DNA of 64,000 nt. Origin: Parasediminibacterium sp051861445 (GTDB taxonomy: Bacteria > Bacteroidota > Bacteroidia > Chitinophagales > Chitinophagaceae). The notes below the pieces were generated by a model. That model was given only the letters and a program-made list of their open reading frames with translations, did not search any database and was not told the origin of the DNA. Below, in pieces: positions 1-8,639 of this stretch (position 1 is its first letter; each line of letters begins with the position of its first letter). The stretch lies in the NCBI GenBank assembly GCA_051861445.1, contig JBHYCS010000022.1, positions 1-64,000 on the forward strand. The letters are read 5' to 3'. The position numbers were made by a program, and so were the translations under genes.

Positions 1-280
1 CAAAATTGTAATTATTAACAAAGAAAAAAGTAGCAAAAAAGAAAGTAGTAGTAATTGTAGTAGTATATTTAAAATTGATTAGGGCAAACCTAAAGGTTGG
101 TAGCCTATGGCAAACTAACATCGGCGAATGGCTGAGTGAAGAACACCAACAAAGGCGAAAAGTTATGAATTTCTTTGGCTACAATTCTTACCAGTAGCTG
201 CAATATTAATTACTAGTTTACAATTGAATAACTATATTGCCTTTCTAAAAAGCCCCCTAAATACCTTAAACATGCTCCTT
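1..280. other. Leader region of the tandem array, with a possible gene remnant
   Basis: No complete gene is visible here. On the plus strand a frame without an early ATG runs open from about position 12 to a TAG at 195-197. Its last 30 codons have a protein-like composition (W, E, R and aromatic residues spread evenly), while its first part is a low-complexity run of Lys and Val codons. It may be the 3' remnant of a decayed gene, or chance. The rest is AT-rich leader in which I see no convincing Bacteroidota promoter (TTTG / TAnnTTTG). Confidence 0.3.
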
Positions 281-1252
281 ATGAAAAAAATACAATTCTT
301 AATTGTACTTATTCCATTTATTTCAATTGCTCAAACAAAAAAAAATGTTTCTCTAAAGCCCTCATTTATACAAAGTATTACAAGTGATACGAGTAATGGC
401 AAGTTTAATCAGGTATTATTTACTTATGATGCAAACAATAGAATAATTGCCATTACCAATAAAGAAATAAAAATTGAAATTGGTGCCAAAAAGAAAAGAG
501 CTTTTAAAGAATACATAATTAAGGAGCAAATTTTTCAATATACTGACACATTGTTGCAGCCCTTTTCTCGAAAAACCACTTCCTATCAACCCTCTAAAGA
601 CAATCCAAAAACATGGGTTATACAATCAATTGAGCAACTATATTTTTTGTATGAAAATGGGAAACGAATCGGTGATAGTGCTGTGTATTTAAAAAATTGG
701 CAAGGAGACTTAGAATGGGATTGGAAAACAGCGGAACCACAAAAAAGAATTGGAAAATTACAGCAAACATCCCAACGAATTTATCATGAAATAGACTTAA
801 CTAAACCATATAGTTTTCCTGATAAATATTTTGATGAATTTACATTATTATCTCAACTAAATATTGGTAATGAAACTTCAGCTTATCGCTGGGGAAATAG
901 AAGTAACGAAGCCTCTTACTATACTTTTTCGGCATTTGACACAAGATTAAACCCATTGAAGCAGTTAAACGTTGCAAGCGTATTGGCAAATGAAAAAGTA
1001 TCATCAGAATTTGGAGGACAATATGGCCAAACTGACATCTGCTGGTATTTTTTCAATCAAAACAATTATACAGACTATACTGTAACCACCGACGAACAAA
1101 CTCAACATTTCAAATACATTTTTAAGTTTAATTATACCTACAATCGTTTTCAACAACCTATTTATGCCACTGTTGATGTGAAACAGATATTTAATAATAA
1201 CGGCAAATTTGTTAGAAAGTATACACAAAAATTTACGTTTAGGTATAAATAA
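281..1252 (+). CDS. Secreted protein of unknown function, tandem paralog 1 of 6
   Basis: I do not recognise this family. The 323-residue product starts with a signal peptide ending near 'ISIAQ', so the ATG at 281 is preferred over the upstream in-frame ATG at 224, which would bury the signal. The mature part shares a fixed set of blocks with the next five genes: 'SITSDT' plus 'FNQVLFTYD' near the N-terminus, 'YFLYENGKRIGDS' in the middle, 'YHEIDLTKPY', 'NPLKQLNVASVLANEK', 'WYFFNQNN', 'YTYNRFQQP' and a terminal 'FTFRYK'. Alternating hydrophobic and aromatic residues suggest an all-beta protein. There is no lipobox, membrane helix or recognisable T9SS tail. It heads a run of six genes with very short spacers, presumably one operon, and is periplasmic or exported. 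Confidence 0.85.
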   Translation: MKKIQFLIVLIPFISIAQTKKNVSLKPSFIQSITSDTSNGKFNQVLFTYDANNRIIAITNKEIKIEIGAKKKRAFKEYIIKEQIFQYTDTLLQPFSRKTTSYQPSKDNPKTWVIQSIEQLYFLYENGKRIGDSAVYLKNWQGDLEWDWKTAEPQKRIGKLQQTSQRIYHEIDLTKPYSFPDKYFDEFTLLSQLNIGNETSAYRWGNRSNEASYYTFSAFDTRLNPLKQLNVASVLANEKVSSEFGGQYGQTDICWYFFNQNNYTDYTVTTDEQTQHFKYIFKFNYTYNRFQQPIYATVDVKQIFNNNGKFVRKYTQKFTFRYK

Positions 1253-1268
1253 CAATTACGTAGCCCTT

Positions 1269-2261
1269 ATGAAAAGAATTTTAATATTGCTTATAATTTT
1301 TCCATTCATCTTAATTGCTCAATCGAAAAAAGTTAGCTCAAAAAAGCCTCCATTCATTGAAAGTATCACTAGTGAAACCACTAATGGTAAGTTTTATCAA
1401 GTATTGTTCTCTTATGACAAAAAGGATAGAGTAATTGGAATTACCCATAAAATTTTAAAAGTCACAACAGTTGCTAAAAAACAAACTACTAAAATTGAAG
1501 ATGAAGTAAACCAAATTTTTGAGTATACAGGCAATTCTACAATGCCGTATGTAAGAAAAACAGGCTATTCAGTATACGATAAAATGGCTAAAAAATGGCA
1601 TACAGATTTTACTGAGAAGCAATATTTTTTATATGATAGTGGACATAGAGTTGGCGATAGTACTTTATTGCTTGAGGAAAATGAAAAAATTATTGGAAAA
1701 CTAGAACAAACAGATGATGGAATTTATCATGAAATTGATTTAAGACCACCATATAATCCCAACAAATACGAAAATCCTAATAATTATTACAATAGTTTTT
1801 ATCTAGAATCGCCATCGAATATTAGCGACGAAACTACTAGACACTTTACTGGTTCTAAATGGGGTGAAACGACTTACTATACTTTTTCAAAATTTGATTC
1901 AATGGTAAATCCGCTGAAACAGTTAAATATTGCAAGTGTATTGGTGAATGAAAAAATTTGCTTCCCTTTTAGAGGAGGTAAAAATAAAAGTGAAGAGAAA
2001 ACATTTTCTTTTTTTAGAGGTGGGCAATATGGAGAAAAAGGAATTAGCTGGTATTTTTTTAATCAGAATAATTCAACAGCATTTACTGTAGATAATGGTG
2101 ATACTGAACATTACAAGGGTATTATTAATCTTTATTACAGGTACAATCAATTTAAACAGCCCATTTTTGCCAAAGCCAATGTAAAGGTTGTAATGAGGGG
2201 AAAGGAAAGTTATTTATTTGATAAATATCAAAAAAGATTTACGTTTAGATATAGAAATTAA
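1269..2261 (+). CDS. Secreted protein of unknown function, tandem paralog 2 of 6
   Basis: This paralog has 330 residues from the ATG at 1269, where a signal peptide ('MKRILILLIIFPFILIAQ') begins. The ATG at 1209 lies inside the preceding gene and is rejected. It carries all the family blocks: 'ESITSET', 'QVLFSYD', 'YFLYDSG', 'IYHEIDL', 'NPLKQLNIASVLVNEKI', 'WYFFNQNN' and 'RFTFRYR'. Compared with paralog 1 it lacks part of the central segment after the GDS block. It gains about 15-20 residues before 'WYFFNQNN' in which 'FRGG' occurs twice, an insertion partly shared with paralog 4. The start lies 16 nt after the previous stop. Function unknown. Confidence 0.85.
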   Translation: MKRILILLIIFPFILIAQSKKVSSKKPPFIESITSETTNGKFYQVLFSYDKKDRVIGITHKILKVTTVAKKQTTKIEDEVNQIFEYTGNSTMPYVRKTGYSVYDKMAKKWHTDFTEKQYFLYDSGHRVGDSTLLLEENEKIIGKLEQTDDGIYHEIDLRPPYNPNKYENPNNYYNSFYLESPSNISDETTRHFTGSKWGETTYYTFSKFDSMVNPLKQLNIASVLVNEKICFPFRGGKNKSEEKTFSFFRGGQYGEKGISWYFFNQNNSTAFTVDNGDTEHYKGIINLYYRYNQFKQPIFAKANVKVVMRGKESYLFDKYQKRFTFRYRN

Positions 2262-2273
2262 CCCAATACCTTC

Positions 2274-3230
2274 ATGAAAAAAATATTAGCAATACTTGCA
2301 ATATTTCCTTTATTTGCGAATGCTCAATACAAAAAATTAAGTTCTACAAAGCCTCCATTAATCGAAAGCATTACGAGTGACACTTTTGATGGAAAATTTA
2401 ATCAATTATCTTTTTCTTATGATAAATGGAATAGAGTAATTAGCATAGCCAAAAAGGAAATAATCATAACAACTGATTCGAACAAAATAAATAAACAAGT
2501 TGAACAAATTACTGAAAAACAAGATTTTGAATACAAAGGTGATTCAACTGTACCTTTTGCTAGAAAATTTGCTTTTTATAAATTTGACGATACAAATAAG
2601 GAATGGTATTTAGATATAGATGTCGTTGAATATTTTTTATTTAAAGATGGAAAGCGAGTTTATGATACTACGTTGTATAATGATGTTGAAACGAAAGATT
2701 TGAAACCGAACAATAGACATAAACGAATTCAAACAAGTCAACGCATTTATAGTGAATTAGATCTATCAAGACCATACAATGAACCCAATGGAGGCATTAG
2801 AATGTATATTGATGAATTCAAACTAACTTCTCAATCTAATGTAAGCTCCGAAAGTTCTGAAGAGATAATTGGGAAAGAAACCAATGGATCTTATTATACT
2901 TTTACAAAGTATGATAAGATGTTGAACCCATTGAAACAACTAAATATTGCTAGTGCATTGGCAACAGAAAAAATATCGCTTACTACAAACGGAAATTACA
3001 GTAACACTGTTATTTCTTGGTATTTTTTAAACCAGAATAATTTTTTGAACTTAAGTATCAGCACCGATGAAAGGAGTTCGCCTTTCAAGCAGATTTACAG
3101 CTTCAGCTATTCTTATAATCAATACAAACAACCCATATTCGCAATAGCTCGAGTTAAGGAAGAAACTAGAAAGGAAGGTATCTTTTATAAAAAATATCAA
3201 AAGAGTTATACTTTTAGATATCAAAAATAA
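2274..3230 (+). CDS. Secreted protein of unknown function, tandem paralog 3 of 6
   Basis: The product has 318 residues with a signal peptide ending at 'FANAQ'. It shares the family blocks 'PPLIESITSDT', 'FNQLSFSYDKWNRVI', 'YFLFKDGKRVYDT', 'NPLKQLNIASALATEKI', 'SWYFLNQNN', 'YSYNQYKQPIFA' and 'YTFRYQK'. The usual GDS after the YFLY block is replaced by YDT, so that triplet is not strictly conserved. The start is 12 nt after the previous stop, consistent with one transcript. The motif of Tyr-Asp followed by R-V-I recalls the YD strands of RHS/teneurin beta-shells, but it does not repeat within the protein, so no RHS assignment is made. Confidence 0.85.
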   Translation: MKKILAILAIFPLFANAQYKKLSSTKPPLIESITSDTFDGKFNQLSFSYDKWNRVISIAKKEIIITTDSNKINKQVEQITEKQDFEYKGDSTVPFARKFAFYKFDDTNKEWYLDIDVVEYFLFKDGKRVYDTTLYNDVETKDLKPNNRHKRIQTSQRIYSELDLSRPYNEPNGGIRMYIDEFKLTSQSNVSSESSEEIIGKETNGSYYTFTKYDKMLNPLKQLNIASALATEKISLTTNGNYSNTVISWYFLNQNNFLNLSISTDERSSPFKQIYSFSYSYNQYKQPIFAIARVKEETRKEGIFYKKYQKSYTFRYQK

Positions 3231-3244
3231 CTCCCAATACCTAT

Positions 3245-4267
3245 ATGAAAAGACTATTATTACTGCTTATATTTATTCCATTCATCGCAATAGCTCAATC
3301 AAAAAAATCTAGCTCAAAAAAGCCGCCATTAATTGAAAGTATAACAAGTGATACGGTAAAAGGATTGTTTTATCAGGTTTTGTTTTCTTATGATCTAAGC
3401 AGTAGAGTAATTGGTATCACCAATAAAGAATTTAAAATCACAAGCGGTCATAATAAAAAGAAAACAACGGTTGAACAAATCATTAGACAACAAACTTTTG
3501 AATATGTAAGCAATGCAGTAAATCCTTTTTTGCGAAAAATTGAAGTGTATGAATTTAATGCAGATAGCGAAAAATGGTATCTAGCATCAAAAGCTGAGCA
3601 ATATTTTTTATACGAAAATGGAAAGCAAATTGGTGATAGCACTTTGTTACTAGAAAGAAATGAGGATAGTGAAAATTGGGATGAAAAAGTTAAAAAAAGA
3701 ATTGGTTTTTTAAAACAAACAAGCAAGGAAATTTATCATGAAATGGATTTAATGAAACCCGGTAATGATCCTATGGATGATATCAGAAATATATATATGG
3801 ATAAATTTACATTAACATCCCAATCAAATATTCGTTATGATTCTTCTGAGCACCTATATGCAAATCACGGTGGTGGCAGCTCTTACTTTACTTTTTTAAA
3901 GTATGATTCGATGATAAATCCATTGAATCAATTAAATATTGCCAATATATTGGTGAATGAAAAAATATGCCTTTATGATGGAAATGATTTTCAAAACCAC
4001 AATCAATTTTGGGAAATCTTTAGAGGAGGGCATTACGGAAATGTAGATTTCTCTTGGTATTTCATAACTCAAAATAATCCCGTAAATTATTTCACAACAG
4101 TGAACGACCAAAGTTCCCCCTTCAAGAGTATTTTCACATTAAAATATACTTATAACCCATTTAAACAACCCATTTATGCTAAGGCTCAAATTAAGTTAGT
4201 ATTTGAAGGAGAGGAAAGATTTTATAAAAACCATCAATCAAACATCACGTTTAGATACAAAAAATAA
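3245..4267 (+). CDS. Secreted protein of unknown function, tandem paralog 4 of 6
   Basis: This is the longest member, 340 residues with a signal peptide ending at 'IAIAQ'. It carries 'KKPPLIESITSDT', 'YQVLFSYD', 'YFLYENGKQIGDS', 'IYHEMDL', 'NPLNQLNIANILVNEKI', 'FSWYFITQNN', 'YTYNPFKQPIYAKAQIK' and 'ITFRYKK'. Like paralog 2 it has an insertion before the WYF block that ends in 'FRGG' plus an aromatic/Gly pair, suggesting that 2 and 4 are closer to each other or have exchanged sequence. The spacer to the previous gene is 14 nt. Function unknown. Confidence 0.85.
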   Translation: MKRLLLLLIFIPFIAIAQSKKSSSKKPPLIESITSDTVKGLFYQVLFSYDLSSRVIGITNKEFKITSGHNKKKTTVEQIIRQQTFEYVSNAVNPFLRKIEVYEFNADSEKWYLASKAEQYFLYENGKQIGDSTLLLERNEDSENWDEKVKKRIGFLKQTSKEIYHEMDLMKPGNDPMDDIRNIYMDKFTLTSQSNIRYDSSEHLYANHGGGSSYFTFLKYDSMINPLNQLNIANILVNEKICLYDGNDFQNHNQFWEIFRGGHYGNVDFSWYFITQNNPVNYFTTVNDQSSPFKSIFTLKYTYNPFKQPIYAKAQIKLVFEGEERFYKNHQSNITFRYKK

Positions 4268-4281
4268 TATATTATATACAA

Positions 4282-5193
4282 ATGAAACTACTACTGCTTC
4301 TTTCAATTTTACCCTTTACGTTAATAGCACAATCTAAAAAAGCTGGCCCTAAAAAGCTGCCATTACTTCAAAGTATTACAAGTGATACGGTTAAAGGAAA
4401 ATATCGCAAAGTCGTGTTCAGTTATGATCAGCGCAATAGAGTAATTGGTATTACATATAAAATTGGAAACTTTTCATCTGAAACAATACAAGAAAAACAA
4501 ACATTTGAATACCAAGATACTGCAACACTTCCTTTTGTAAGAAAAGATCTTGTGTATATACACAGTAAAAAAACCAACCAATGGATACTTCGTTCATATT
4601 GGGAAAACTACTATTTAATGGAAAATGGCCGTCGAATTGGAGACAGTGTTTTAGTGGTATTTAATGAAAAGAATGAGCAAAAATGGGATTGGAGAAAAGA
4701 AAAGTTTGATACGAGAATTGGCAAATTTCACCAAACCAATAAACAGGTTTATCATGAAAATGATTTTACCCCACCCTACTCTGCCCCCAATGTCTATAGG
4801 GAACAATTAAATTTAGAAGATCAATTAAATATTAATTATGAAGCAAAGGAACATCGGTATGGTAACAGAGGTAGAGATGGCGCATACTATACTTTTTCAA
4901 CCTACGACTCAAAAATAAATCCGTTAAACCAACTAAACATTGCACAATTGTTGAGTAATGAGAAAATAACCTTTCACACTAGTGAAGAAGGCACTGAAAT
5001 AATGAGCTTTTATTTTGTCAACCAAAACAATGTTCTAAATTATATCATAACATTTGATGAACAAAGTTCTGACCGAGATACCACTGTTCGTTTAAAGTAT
5101 ACATACAATCAATATAAACTACCTGTTTATATTAAAGTTCAGATTAACAATGGTACAGAAGTCAATAAACGTTTTACACTTAAGTACCTATAA
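4282..5193 (+). CDS. Secreted protein of unknown function, tandem paralog 5 of 6
   Basis: The shortest member, 303 residues, with a signal peptide ending at 'TLIAQ'. It shares 'LLQSITSDT', 'FSYDQRNRVIGI', 'YYLMENGRRIGDS', 'YHENDF', 'NPLNQLNIAQLLSNEKI', 'YFVNQNN', 'YTYNQYKLPVY' and a terminal 'FTLKYL'. The Trp of the WYF block is replaced by Phe, and the segment before the terminal strand is shortened. These changes make it the most diverged copy together with paralog 6. The spacer is 14 nt. The frame is intact throughout, so it appears functional and not decaying. Confidence 0.85.
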   Translation: MKLLLLLSILPFTLIAQSKKAGPKKLPLLQSITSDTVKGKYRKVVFSYDQRNRVIGITYKIGNFSSETIQEKQTFEYQDTATLPFVRKDLVYIHSKKTNQWILRSYWENYYLMENGRRIGDSVLVVFNEKNEQKWDWRKEKFDTRIGKFHQTNKQVYHENDFTPPYSAPNVYREQLNLEDQLNINYEAKEHRYGNRGRDGAYYTFSTYDSKINPLNQLNIAQLLSNEKITFHTSEEGTEIMSFYFVNQNNVLNYIITFDEQSSDRDTTVRLKYTYNQYKLPVYIKVQINNGTEVNKRFTLKYL

Positions 5194-5211
5194 TTATAGA
5201 TTCATCCATAT

Positions 5212-6147
5212 ATGAAAAATATTTTAACGCTGTTGATCATCATTCCAATATTTACCTTTGCTCAATCTAAATCAGGTTCTGCAAAAGCGCTCCCATTAAT
5301 AGAAAGCATTACCAGTGACACGATTAAAGGACGTTTCAATCAATTGCTTTTTGAATATGATCAACATAAACGGGTCATTAGTATTATAAAAAAACAAATC
5401 AACAATTCTATTGAGCAAATTATTGAAAAACAATCTTTTCAATATAATGGAAAGGACTTGGACCCAATTTCAAGAAAGTTGGTTCTGTTTGATTTTGATG
5501 TAAAGGGTAACAAATGGAATTTGGTTTTAAATGAGCACCAGTATTTTTTATACCAAAATGGTCAGCTTGTTGGCGACAGCACATTATATTTTGATAATCG
5601 CATGCAAGCATGGACATTAAAATATATTGGAACAGTAAGCAATAGTGAAAGTAGAATCGAAACAAGAGTAAATATCCCTAGCAAAAAAGATGATGAATAT
5701 AGTGATAGTGATATTTATATTGATAATTTTCACAAAGATGATTCAACAAGCAATATCAGTGACGACATTTCTGAACATGATTATGGCAGAAGTGGTAGAG
5801 ACCGTAGTTTTTATAAATATGAAAAATACGACCAAATGGTCAACCCATTGAATCTATTGAATATTACGAATGCATTGGCGAATGAGAAACTATCCGTTAC
5901 CACGGATGGACGATATGGTAATATTGCATTTTGTTGGTATTTTATCAATCAAAATAATGCGTTGACACTAGAGACAAGTACAGAGGATTTTAATTCATCG
6001 ATAGATGAAACATATCGTATTAGCTACACGTATAATCAATATAATCAACCAGTATTTGTAAAAACATTGGTGAAACAATCTTTTAGACGGATTGATAAAC
6101 CCTATAAAAGTTATCAGAAACATTATACGTTTAGATACAAGCAATAA
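5212..6147 (+). CDS. Secreted protein of unknown function, tandem paralog 6 of 6
   Basis: The last member, 311 residues with a signal peptide ending at 'FTFAQ'. Conserved blocks are 'LPLIESITSDT', 'FNQLLFEYD', 'YFLYQNGQLVGDS', 'NPLNLLNITNALANEKL', 'CWYFINQNN', 'YTYNQYNQPVF' and 'YTFRYKQ'. The central region is Asp/Ser-rich and has lost the YHE-type block. The start lies 18 nt after the previous stop, and no further copy follows. Transcription ends in or near a convergent pseudogene fragment; I see no strong terminator directly downstream. Confidence 0.85.
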   Translation: MKNILTLLIIIPIFTFAQSKSGSAKALPLIESITSDTIKGRFNQLLFEYDQHKRVISIIKKQINNSIEQIIEKQSFQYNGKDLDPISRKLVLFDFDVKGNKWNLVLNEHQYFLYQNGQLVGDSTLYFDNRMQAWTLKYIGTVSNSESRIETRVNIPSKKDDEYSDSDIYIDNFHKDDSTSNISDDISEHDYGRSGRDRSFYKYEKYDQMVNPLNLLNITNALANEKLSVTTDGRYGNIAFCWYFINQNNALTLETSTEDFNSSIDETYRISYTYNQYNQPVFVKTLVKQSFRRIDKPYKSYQKHYTFRYKQ

Positions 6148-6153
6148 CCAACA

Positions 6154-6459
6154 TTAATTGGTTAATGTAATTTTTGCTGATGCATTCGCAATACGGATAT
6201 ATGAGATATCATCTTTTTGTATTGGCTTAATTCGCTTTCCATTTAAGGTCCAAGTTTTATACTTCCCTATAGGTTGTTCAAATTGAATCGTCCAATTATC
6301 AGCTTTTTGTTTTATAGAATAAGTAATTGCTTTGCTAGTTTTCTTAAAGTCTATAGATACACTATTATCTCCCATAATAACATTATCTAATTTACCATTT
6401 GTTAATGCAGTTGGTAATGAGGTCGATAGTTTTATTGCTTTACTGCCTATGTTGGTATC
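6154..6459 (-). pseudogene. C-terminal fragment of a larger secreted enzyme, possibly a glycosidase
   Basis: A minus-strand frame runs open from a TGA at 6460-6462 to a TAA at 6154-6156, about 101 codons. An ATG at 6373-6375 would give only 73 residues with no signal peptide. The composition (NWTIQFEQP, WTLNGKRI, a terminal beta strand) resembles the C-terminal beta-sandwich of six-hairpin or rhamnosidase-type glycoside hydrolases, from memory only. Coding-like sequence continues upstream of the ATG as far as the stop, so this looks like the surviving 3' end of a deleted gene and not a small intact gene. The family is uncertain. Confidence 0.4.
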
Positions 6460-6579
6460 TCAATTGTGTACCAACATCATTGCAACAACATGAAACTGAA
6501 GACATTTATCCACCAAACAATAAAAGTATTATTTTCTGTTATCGACTATTACCTTTGCTGCCTAAAATGCAAAAAATAG

Positions 6580-8520
6580 ATGTTAATTGGATTACAAAAT
6601 GTAACGTTTGAATTTGGAGCTAGAGTAATTATAGAAGAAGCTACTTGGCATATTCATCCAGGAGAAAGAATTGGGTTAATTGGATATAATGGTACAGGAA
6701 AATCTACCTTACTAAAAGTGTTGGTAGGTCAATATTTACCATCGAAAGGAACTGTTGAAAAAGGAAGAGATACCACAATTGGCTACTTACACCAAGATTT
6801 ATTAAGTTTTGATACACATGACAGTATTTTAGAAGTGGCAATGGGTGCTTTTGAAAGAGTAAAAGAATTAGAAAAAGAGATTGAAGAAATTGGCAAACAA
6901 CTCGAAGAAAAGGAAGATGAAAAACTATTGATTGCCTACACCGATAAATTACATGAAATGGATGTATTGGATGGATATAACATTCAATACAAAACAGAAG
7001 AGGTTTTACATGGACTTGGTTTTACAAACGAACAACTCAACAAACCTTACCAACAGTTTAGTGGTGGTTGGAGAATGAGGGTTTTATTAGCTAAAATGAT
7101 TTTGCAACAGCCAGATGTTTTATTGTTAGATGAACCTACCAACCACTTAGATTTACCATCTATCGAATGGTTAGAAAAATATTTATTGAATTATAAAGGA
7201 AGTGTTGTTATCGTAAGCCATGACAAGTTTTTCTTAAACCGAATGGTCAATAAAATAGTAGAAATTTACCAACAACAATTACACATTTACAGTGGCAACT
7301 ACGAATATTACGAAACAGAAAAGGTTTTACGTGTAGAAATTCAACAACGGGCTTTTGAAAATCAGCAAGAATATATTCGTCAACAAGAACGATTTATAGA
7401 GCGTTTTAGAGCCAAAGCTACCAAAGCAGCGGCAGCACAAAGTGCCATGAAACGATTGGATAAAATAGAACGAATAGAGAATGTAGAAATTGAGCGTCCG
7501 AATATAAAAATCAATTTCCAAGTAAATAATCAGCCTGGTCGTGTTTTGGTAACACTGAAAGATTTGTCTAAACAATTTGGTGAAAATGTAATTGTAAAAG
7601 GTGCGGTTGCAGAAATTGAAAGAGGTGATAAAATTGCATTGATTGGAGCCAATGGTAAAGGAAAAAGTACTGTTTTACGCATTATTGCAGGAACGGAAAC
7701 CTATGAAGGAGATAGAATTTGGGGCCATAATGTAGAAAGTAGTTTTTATGCCCAACATCAGCTAGAGGCATTGAATTTAAACAATACTATTTTAAATGAA
7801 ATGCTCGAATGTGGTAGTGGAAAAACGGAACTAGAACTGAGAAGTTTATTGGGCTGTTTTTTGTTTAGCGGTGATGATACCGATAAAAAAATTAAACTAT
7901 TAAGTGGTGGTGAAAAAGCTAGAGTAGCGTTAGCAAAAGTAATTGTAAGCAAAAGCAATTTTTTGATGCTAGACGAACCTACCAACCACTTAGACATGCA
8001 TAGTGTAGAGTTATTAGCAGATGCTTTAAACAAATATGAGGGAAGCTTAATTTTAGTTAGTCACGACCGTTTTTTTGTATCGAAAACAGCCAATAAAATT
8101 TGGGAAATTATTGACCATGAAATCAAAGAATTTAAAGGCGGCTACACCGAATATTTAGAATGGAAAGAACGAATGGCCAAACTTGCCAAAGCAGATGTAA
8201 AAAAGAAAGAAGAACCCAAAACAAAAACAGAAACTCCTACAGCAAAGCCAGTTGAAACCAATATAACCAATCAGCGAAAAGACAACACAGAGCTAAAAAA
8301 CGCACAAAAAAAGTTTCAAAAAATTGAGCAAGAATTAGAACAATTGAAAAGCCAAAAAGAAGCCGTAGAGTTAGATTTAGCAAATCCAGAAATATACAAA
8401 ACGCCAGATAAGTTTGCAGCAACAGAAAAAAATTACCAGCAAATTCAACAACGTTTAGCAATTGTTGAAAATGAATACGAACAATTGTTTGAAAAGATTA
8501 TGGAATTGGAAAATAGTTAG
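6580..8520 (+). CDS. ABC-F family ATPase (Uup-like)
   Basis: A 646-residue soluble protein with two tandem ABC cassettes and no membrane segment, the ABC-F arrangement. Cassette 1 has Walker A 'GYNGTGKST' at about residues 35-43, signature 'SGGWRMR' and Walker B followed by 'DEPTNHLD'. Cassette 2 has Walker A 'GANGKGKST' at about residue 354, signature 'SGGEKAR' and again 'DEPTNHLD'. Between them lies the charged helical linker (P-site tRNA interaction motif) rich in Gln/Arg, and the C-terminal 100 residues form a Lys/Glu/Gln coiled coil as in Uup. ABC-F proteins act on ribosomes; Uup types are also linked to DNA transactions. A strong bidirectional hairpin follows the stop codon. Confidence 0.93.
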   Translation: MLIGLQNVTFEFGARVIIEEATWHIHPGERIGLIGYNGTGKSTLLKVLVGQYLPSKGTVEKGRDTTIGYLHQDLLSFDTHDSILEVAMGAFERVKELEKEIEEIGKQLEEKEDEKLLIAYTDKLHEMDVLDGYNIQYKTEEVLHGLGFTNEQLNKPYQQFSGGWRMRVLLAKMILQQPDVLLLDEPTNHLDLPSIEWLEKYLLNYKGSVVIVSHDKFFLNRMVNKIVEIYQQQLHIYSGNYEYYETEKVLRVEIQQRAFENQQEYIRQQERFIERFRAKATKAAAAQSAMKRLDKIERIENVEIERPNIKINFQVNNQPGRVLVTLKDLSKQFGENVIVKGAVAEIERGDKIALIGANGKGKSTVLRIIAGTETYEGDRIWGHNVESSFYAQHQLEALNLNNTILNEMLECGSGKTELELRSLLGCFLFSGDDTDKKIKLLSGGEKARVALAKVIVSKSNFLMLDEPTNHLDMHSVELLADALNKYEGSLILVSHDRFFVSKTANKIWEIIDHEIKEFKGGYTEYLEWKERMAKLAKADVKKKEEPKTKTETPTAKPVETNITNQRKDNTELKNAQKKFQKIEQELEQLKSQKEAVELDLANPEIYKTPDKFAATEKNYQQIQQRLAIVENEYEQLFEKIMELENS

Positions 8521-8571
8521 AGGCAGGCTTTCTATCCTCAATTTATCCAGAAAAAGGATTTTCTTAAAAAC

Positions 8572-8610
8572 TAAAAGAGGCTGTATCTTATATAGATGCA
8601 GCCTCTTTTA
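8572..8610. terminator. Bidirectional intrinsic terminator, AGAGGCTG family
   Basis: A 17-bp stem (one G-U pair) with a 5-nt loop, flanked by A and T runs, sits between the convergent ABC-F and E1 genes and can serve both. It belongs to a set of related hairpins in this window. Confidence 0.85.
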
Positions 8611-8639
8611 TTGATACACTTTGAAAGTTTATAGGTAAT

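Noticed and set aside
12..197. A frame open to TAG at 195 that might encode the end of a protein
   Set aside because: It has no usable start, begins in low-complexity Lys/Val codons and has no recognisable motif; it is mentioned only as a possible remnant.
2274..3230. Assignment of the tandem family to RHS/YD-repeat proteins
   Set aside because: Each protein has only one or two YD-like strands, without the regular repeat of about 20 residues or the hyperconserved core of RHS proteins.
6399..6611. A 70-codon plus-strand frame ahead of the ABC-F gene
   Set aside because: The translation has no domain-like pattern, it overlaps the decayed minus-strand gene and the ABC-F start, and no homology is suspected.
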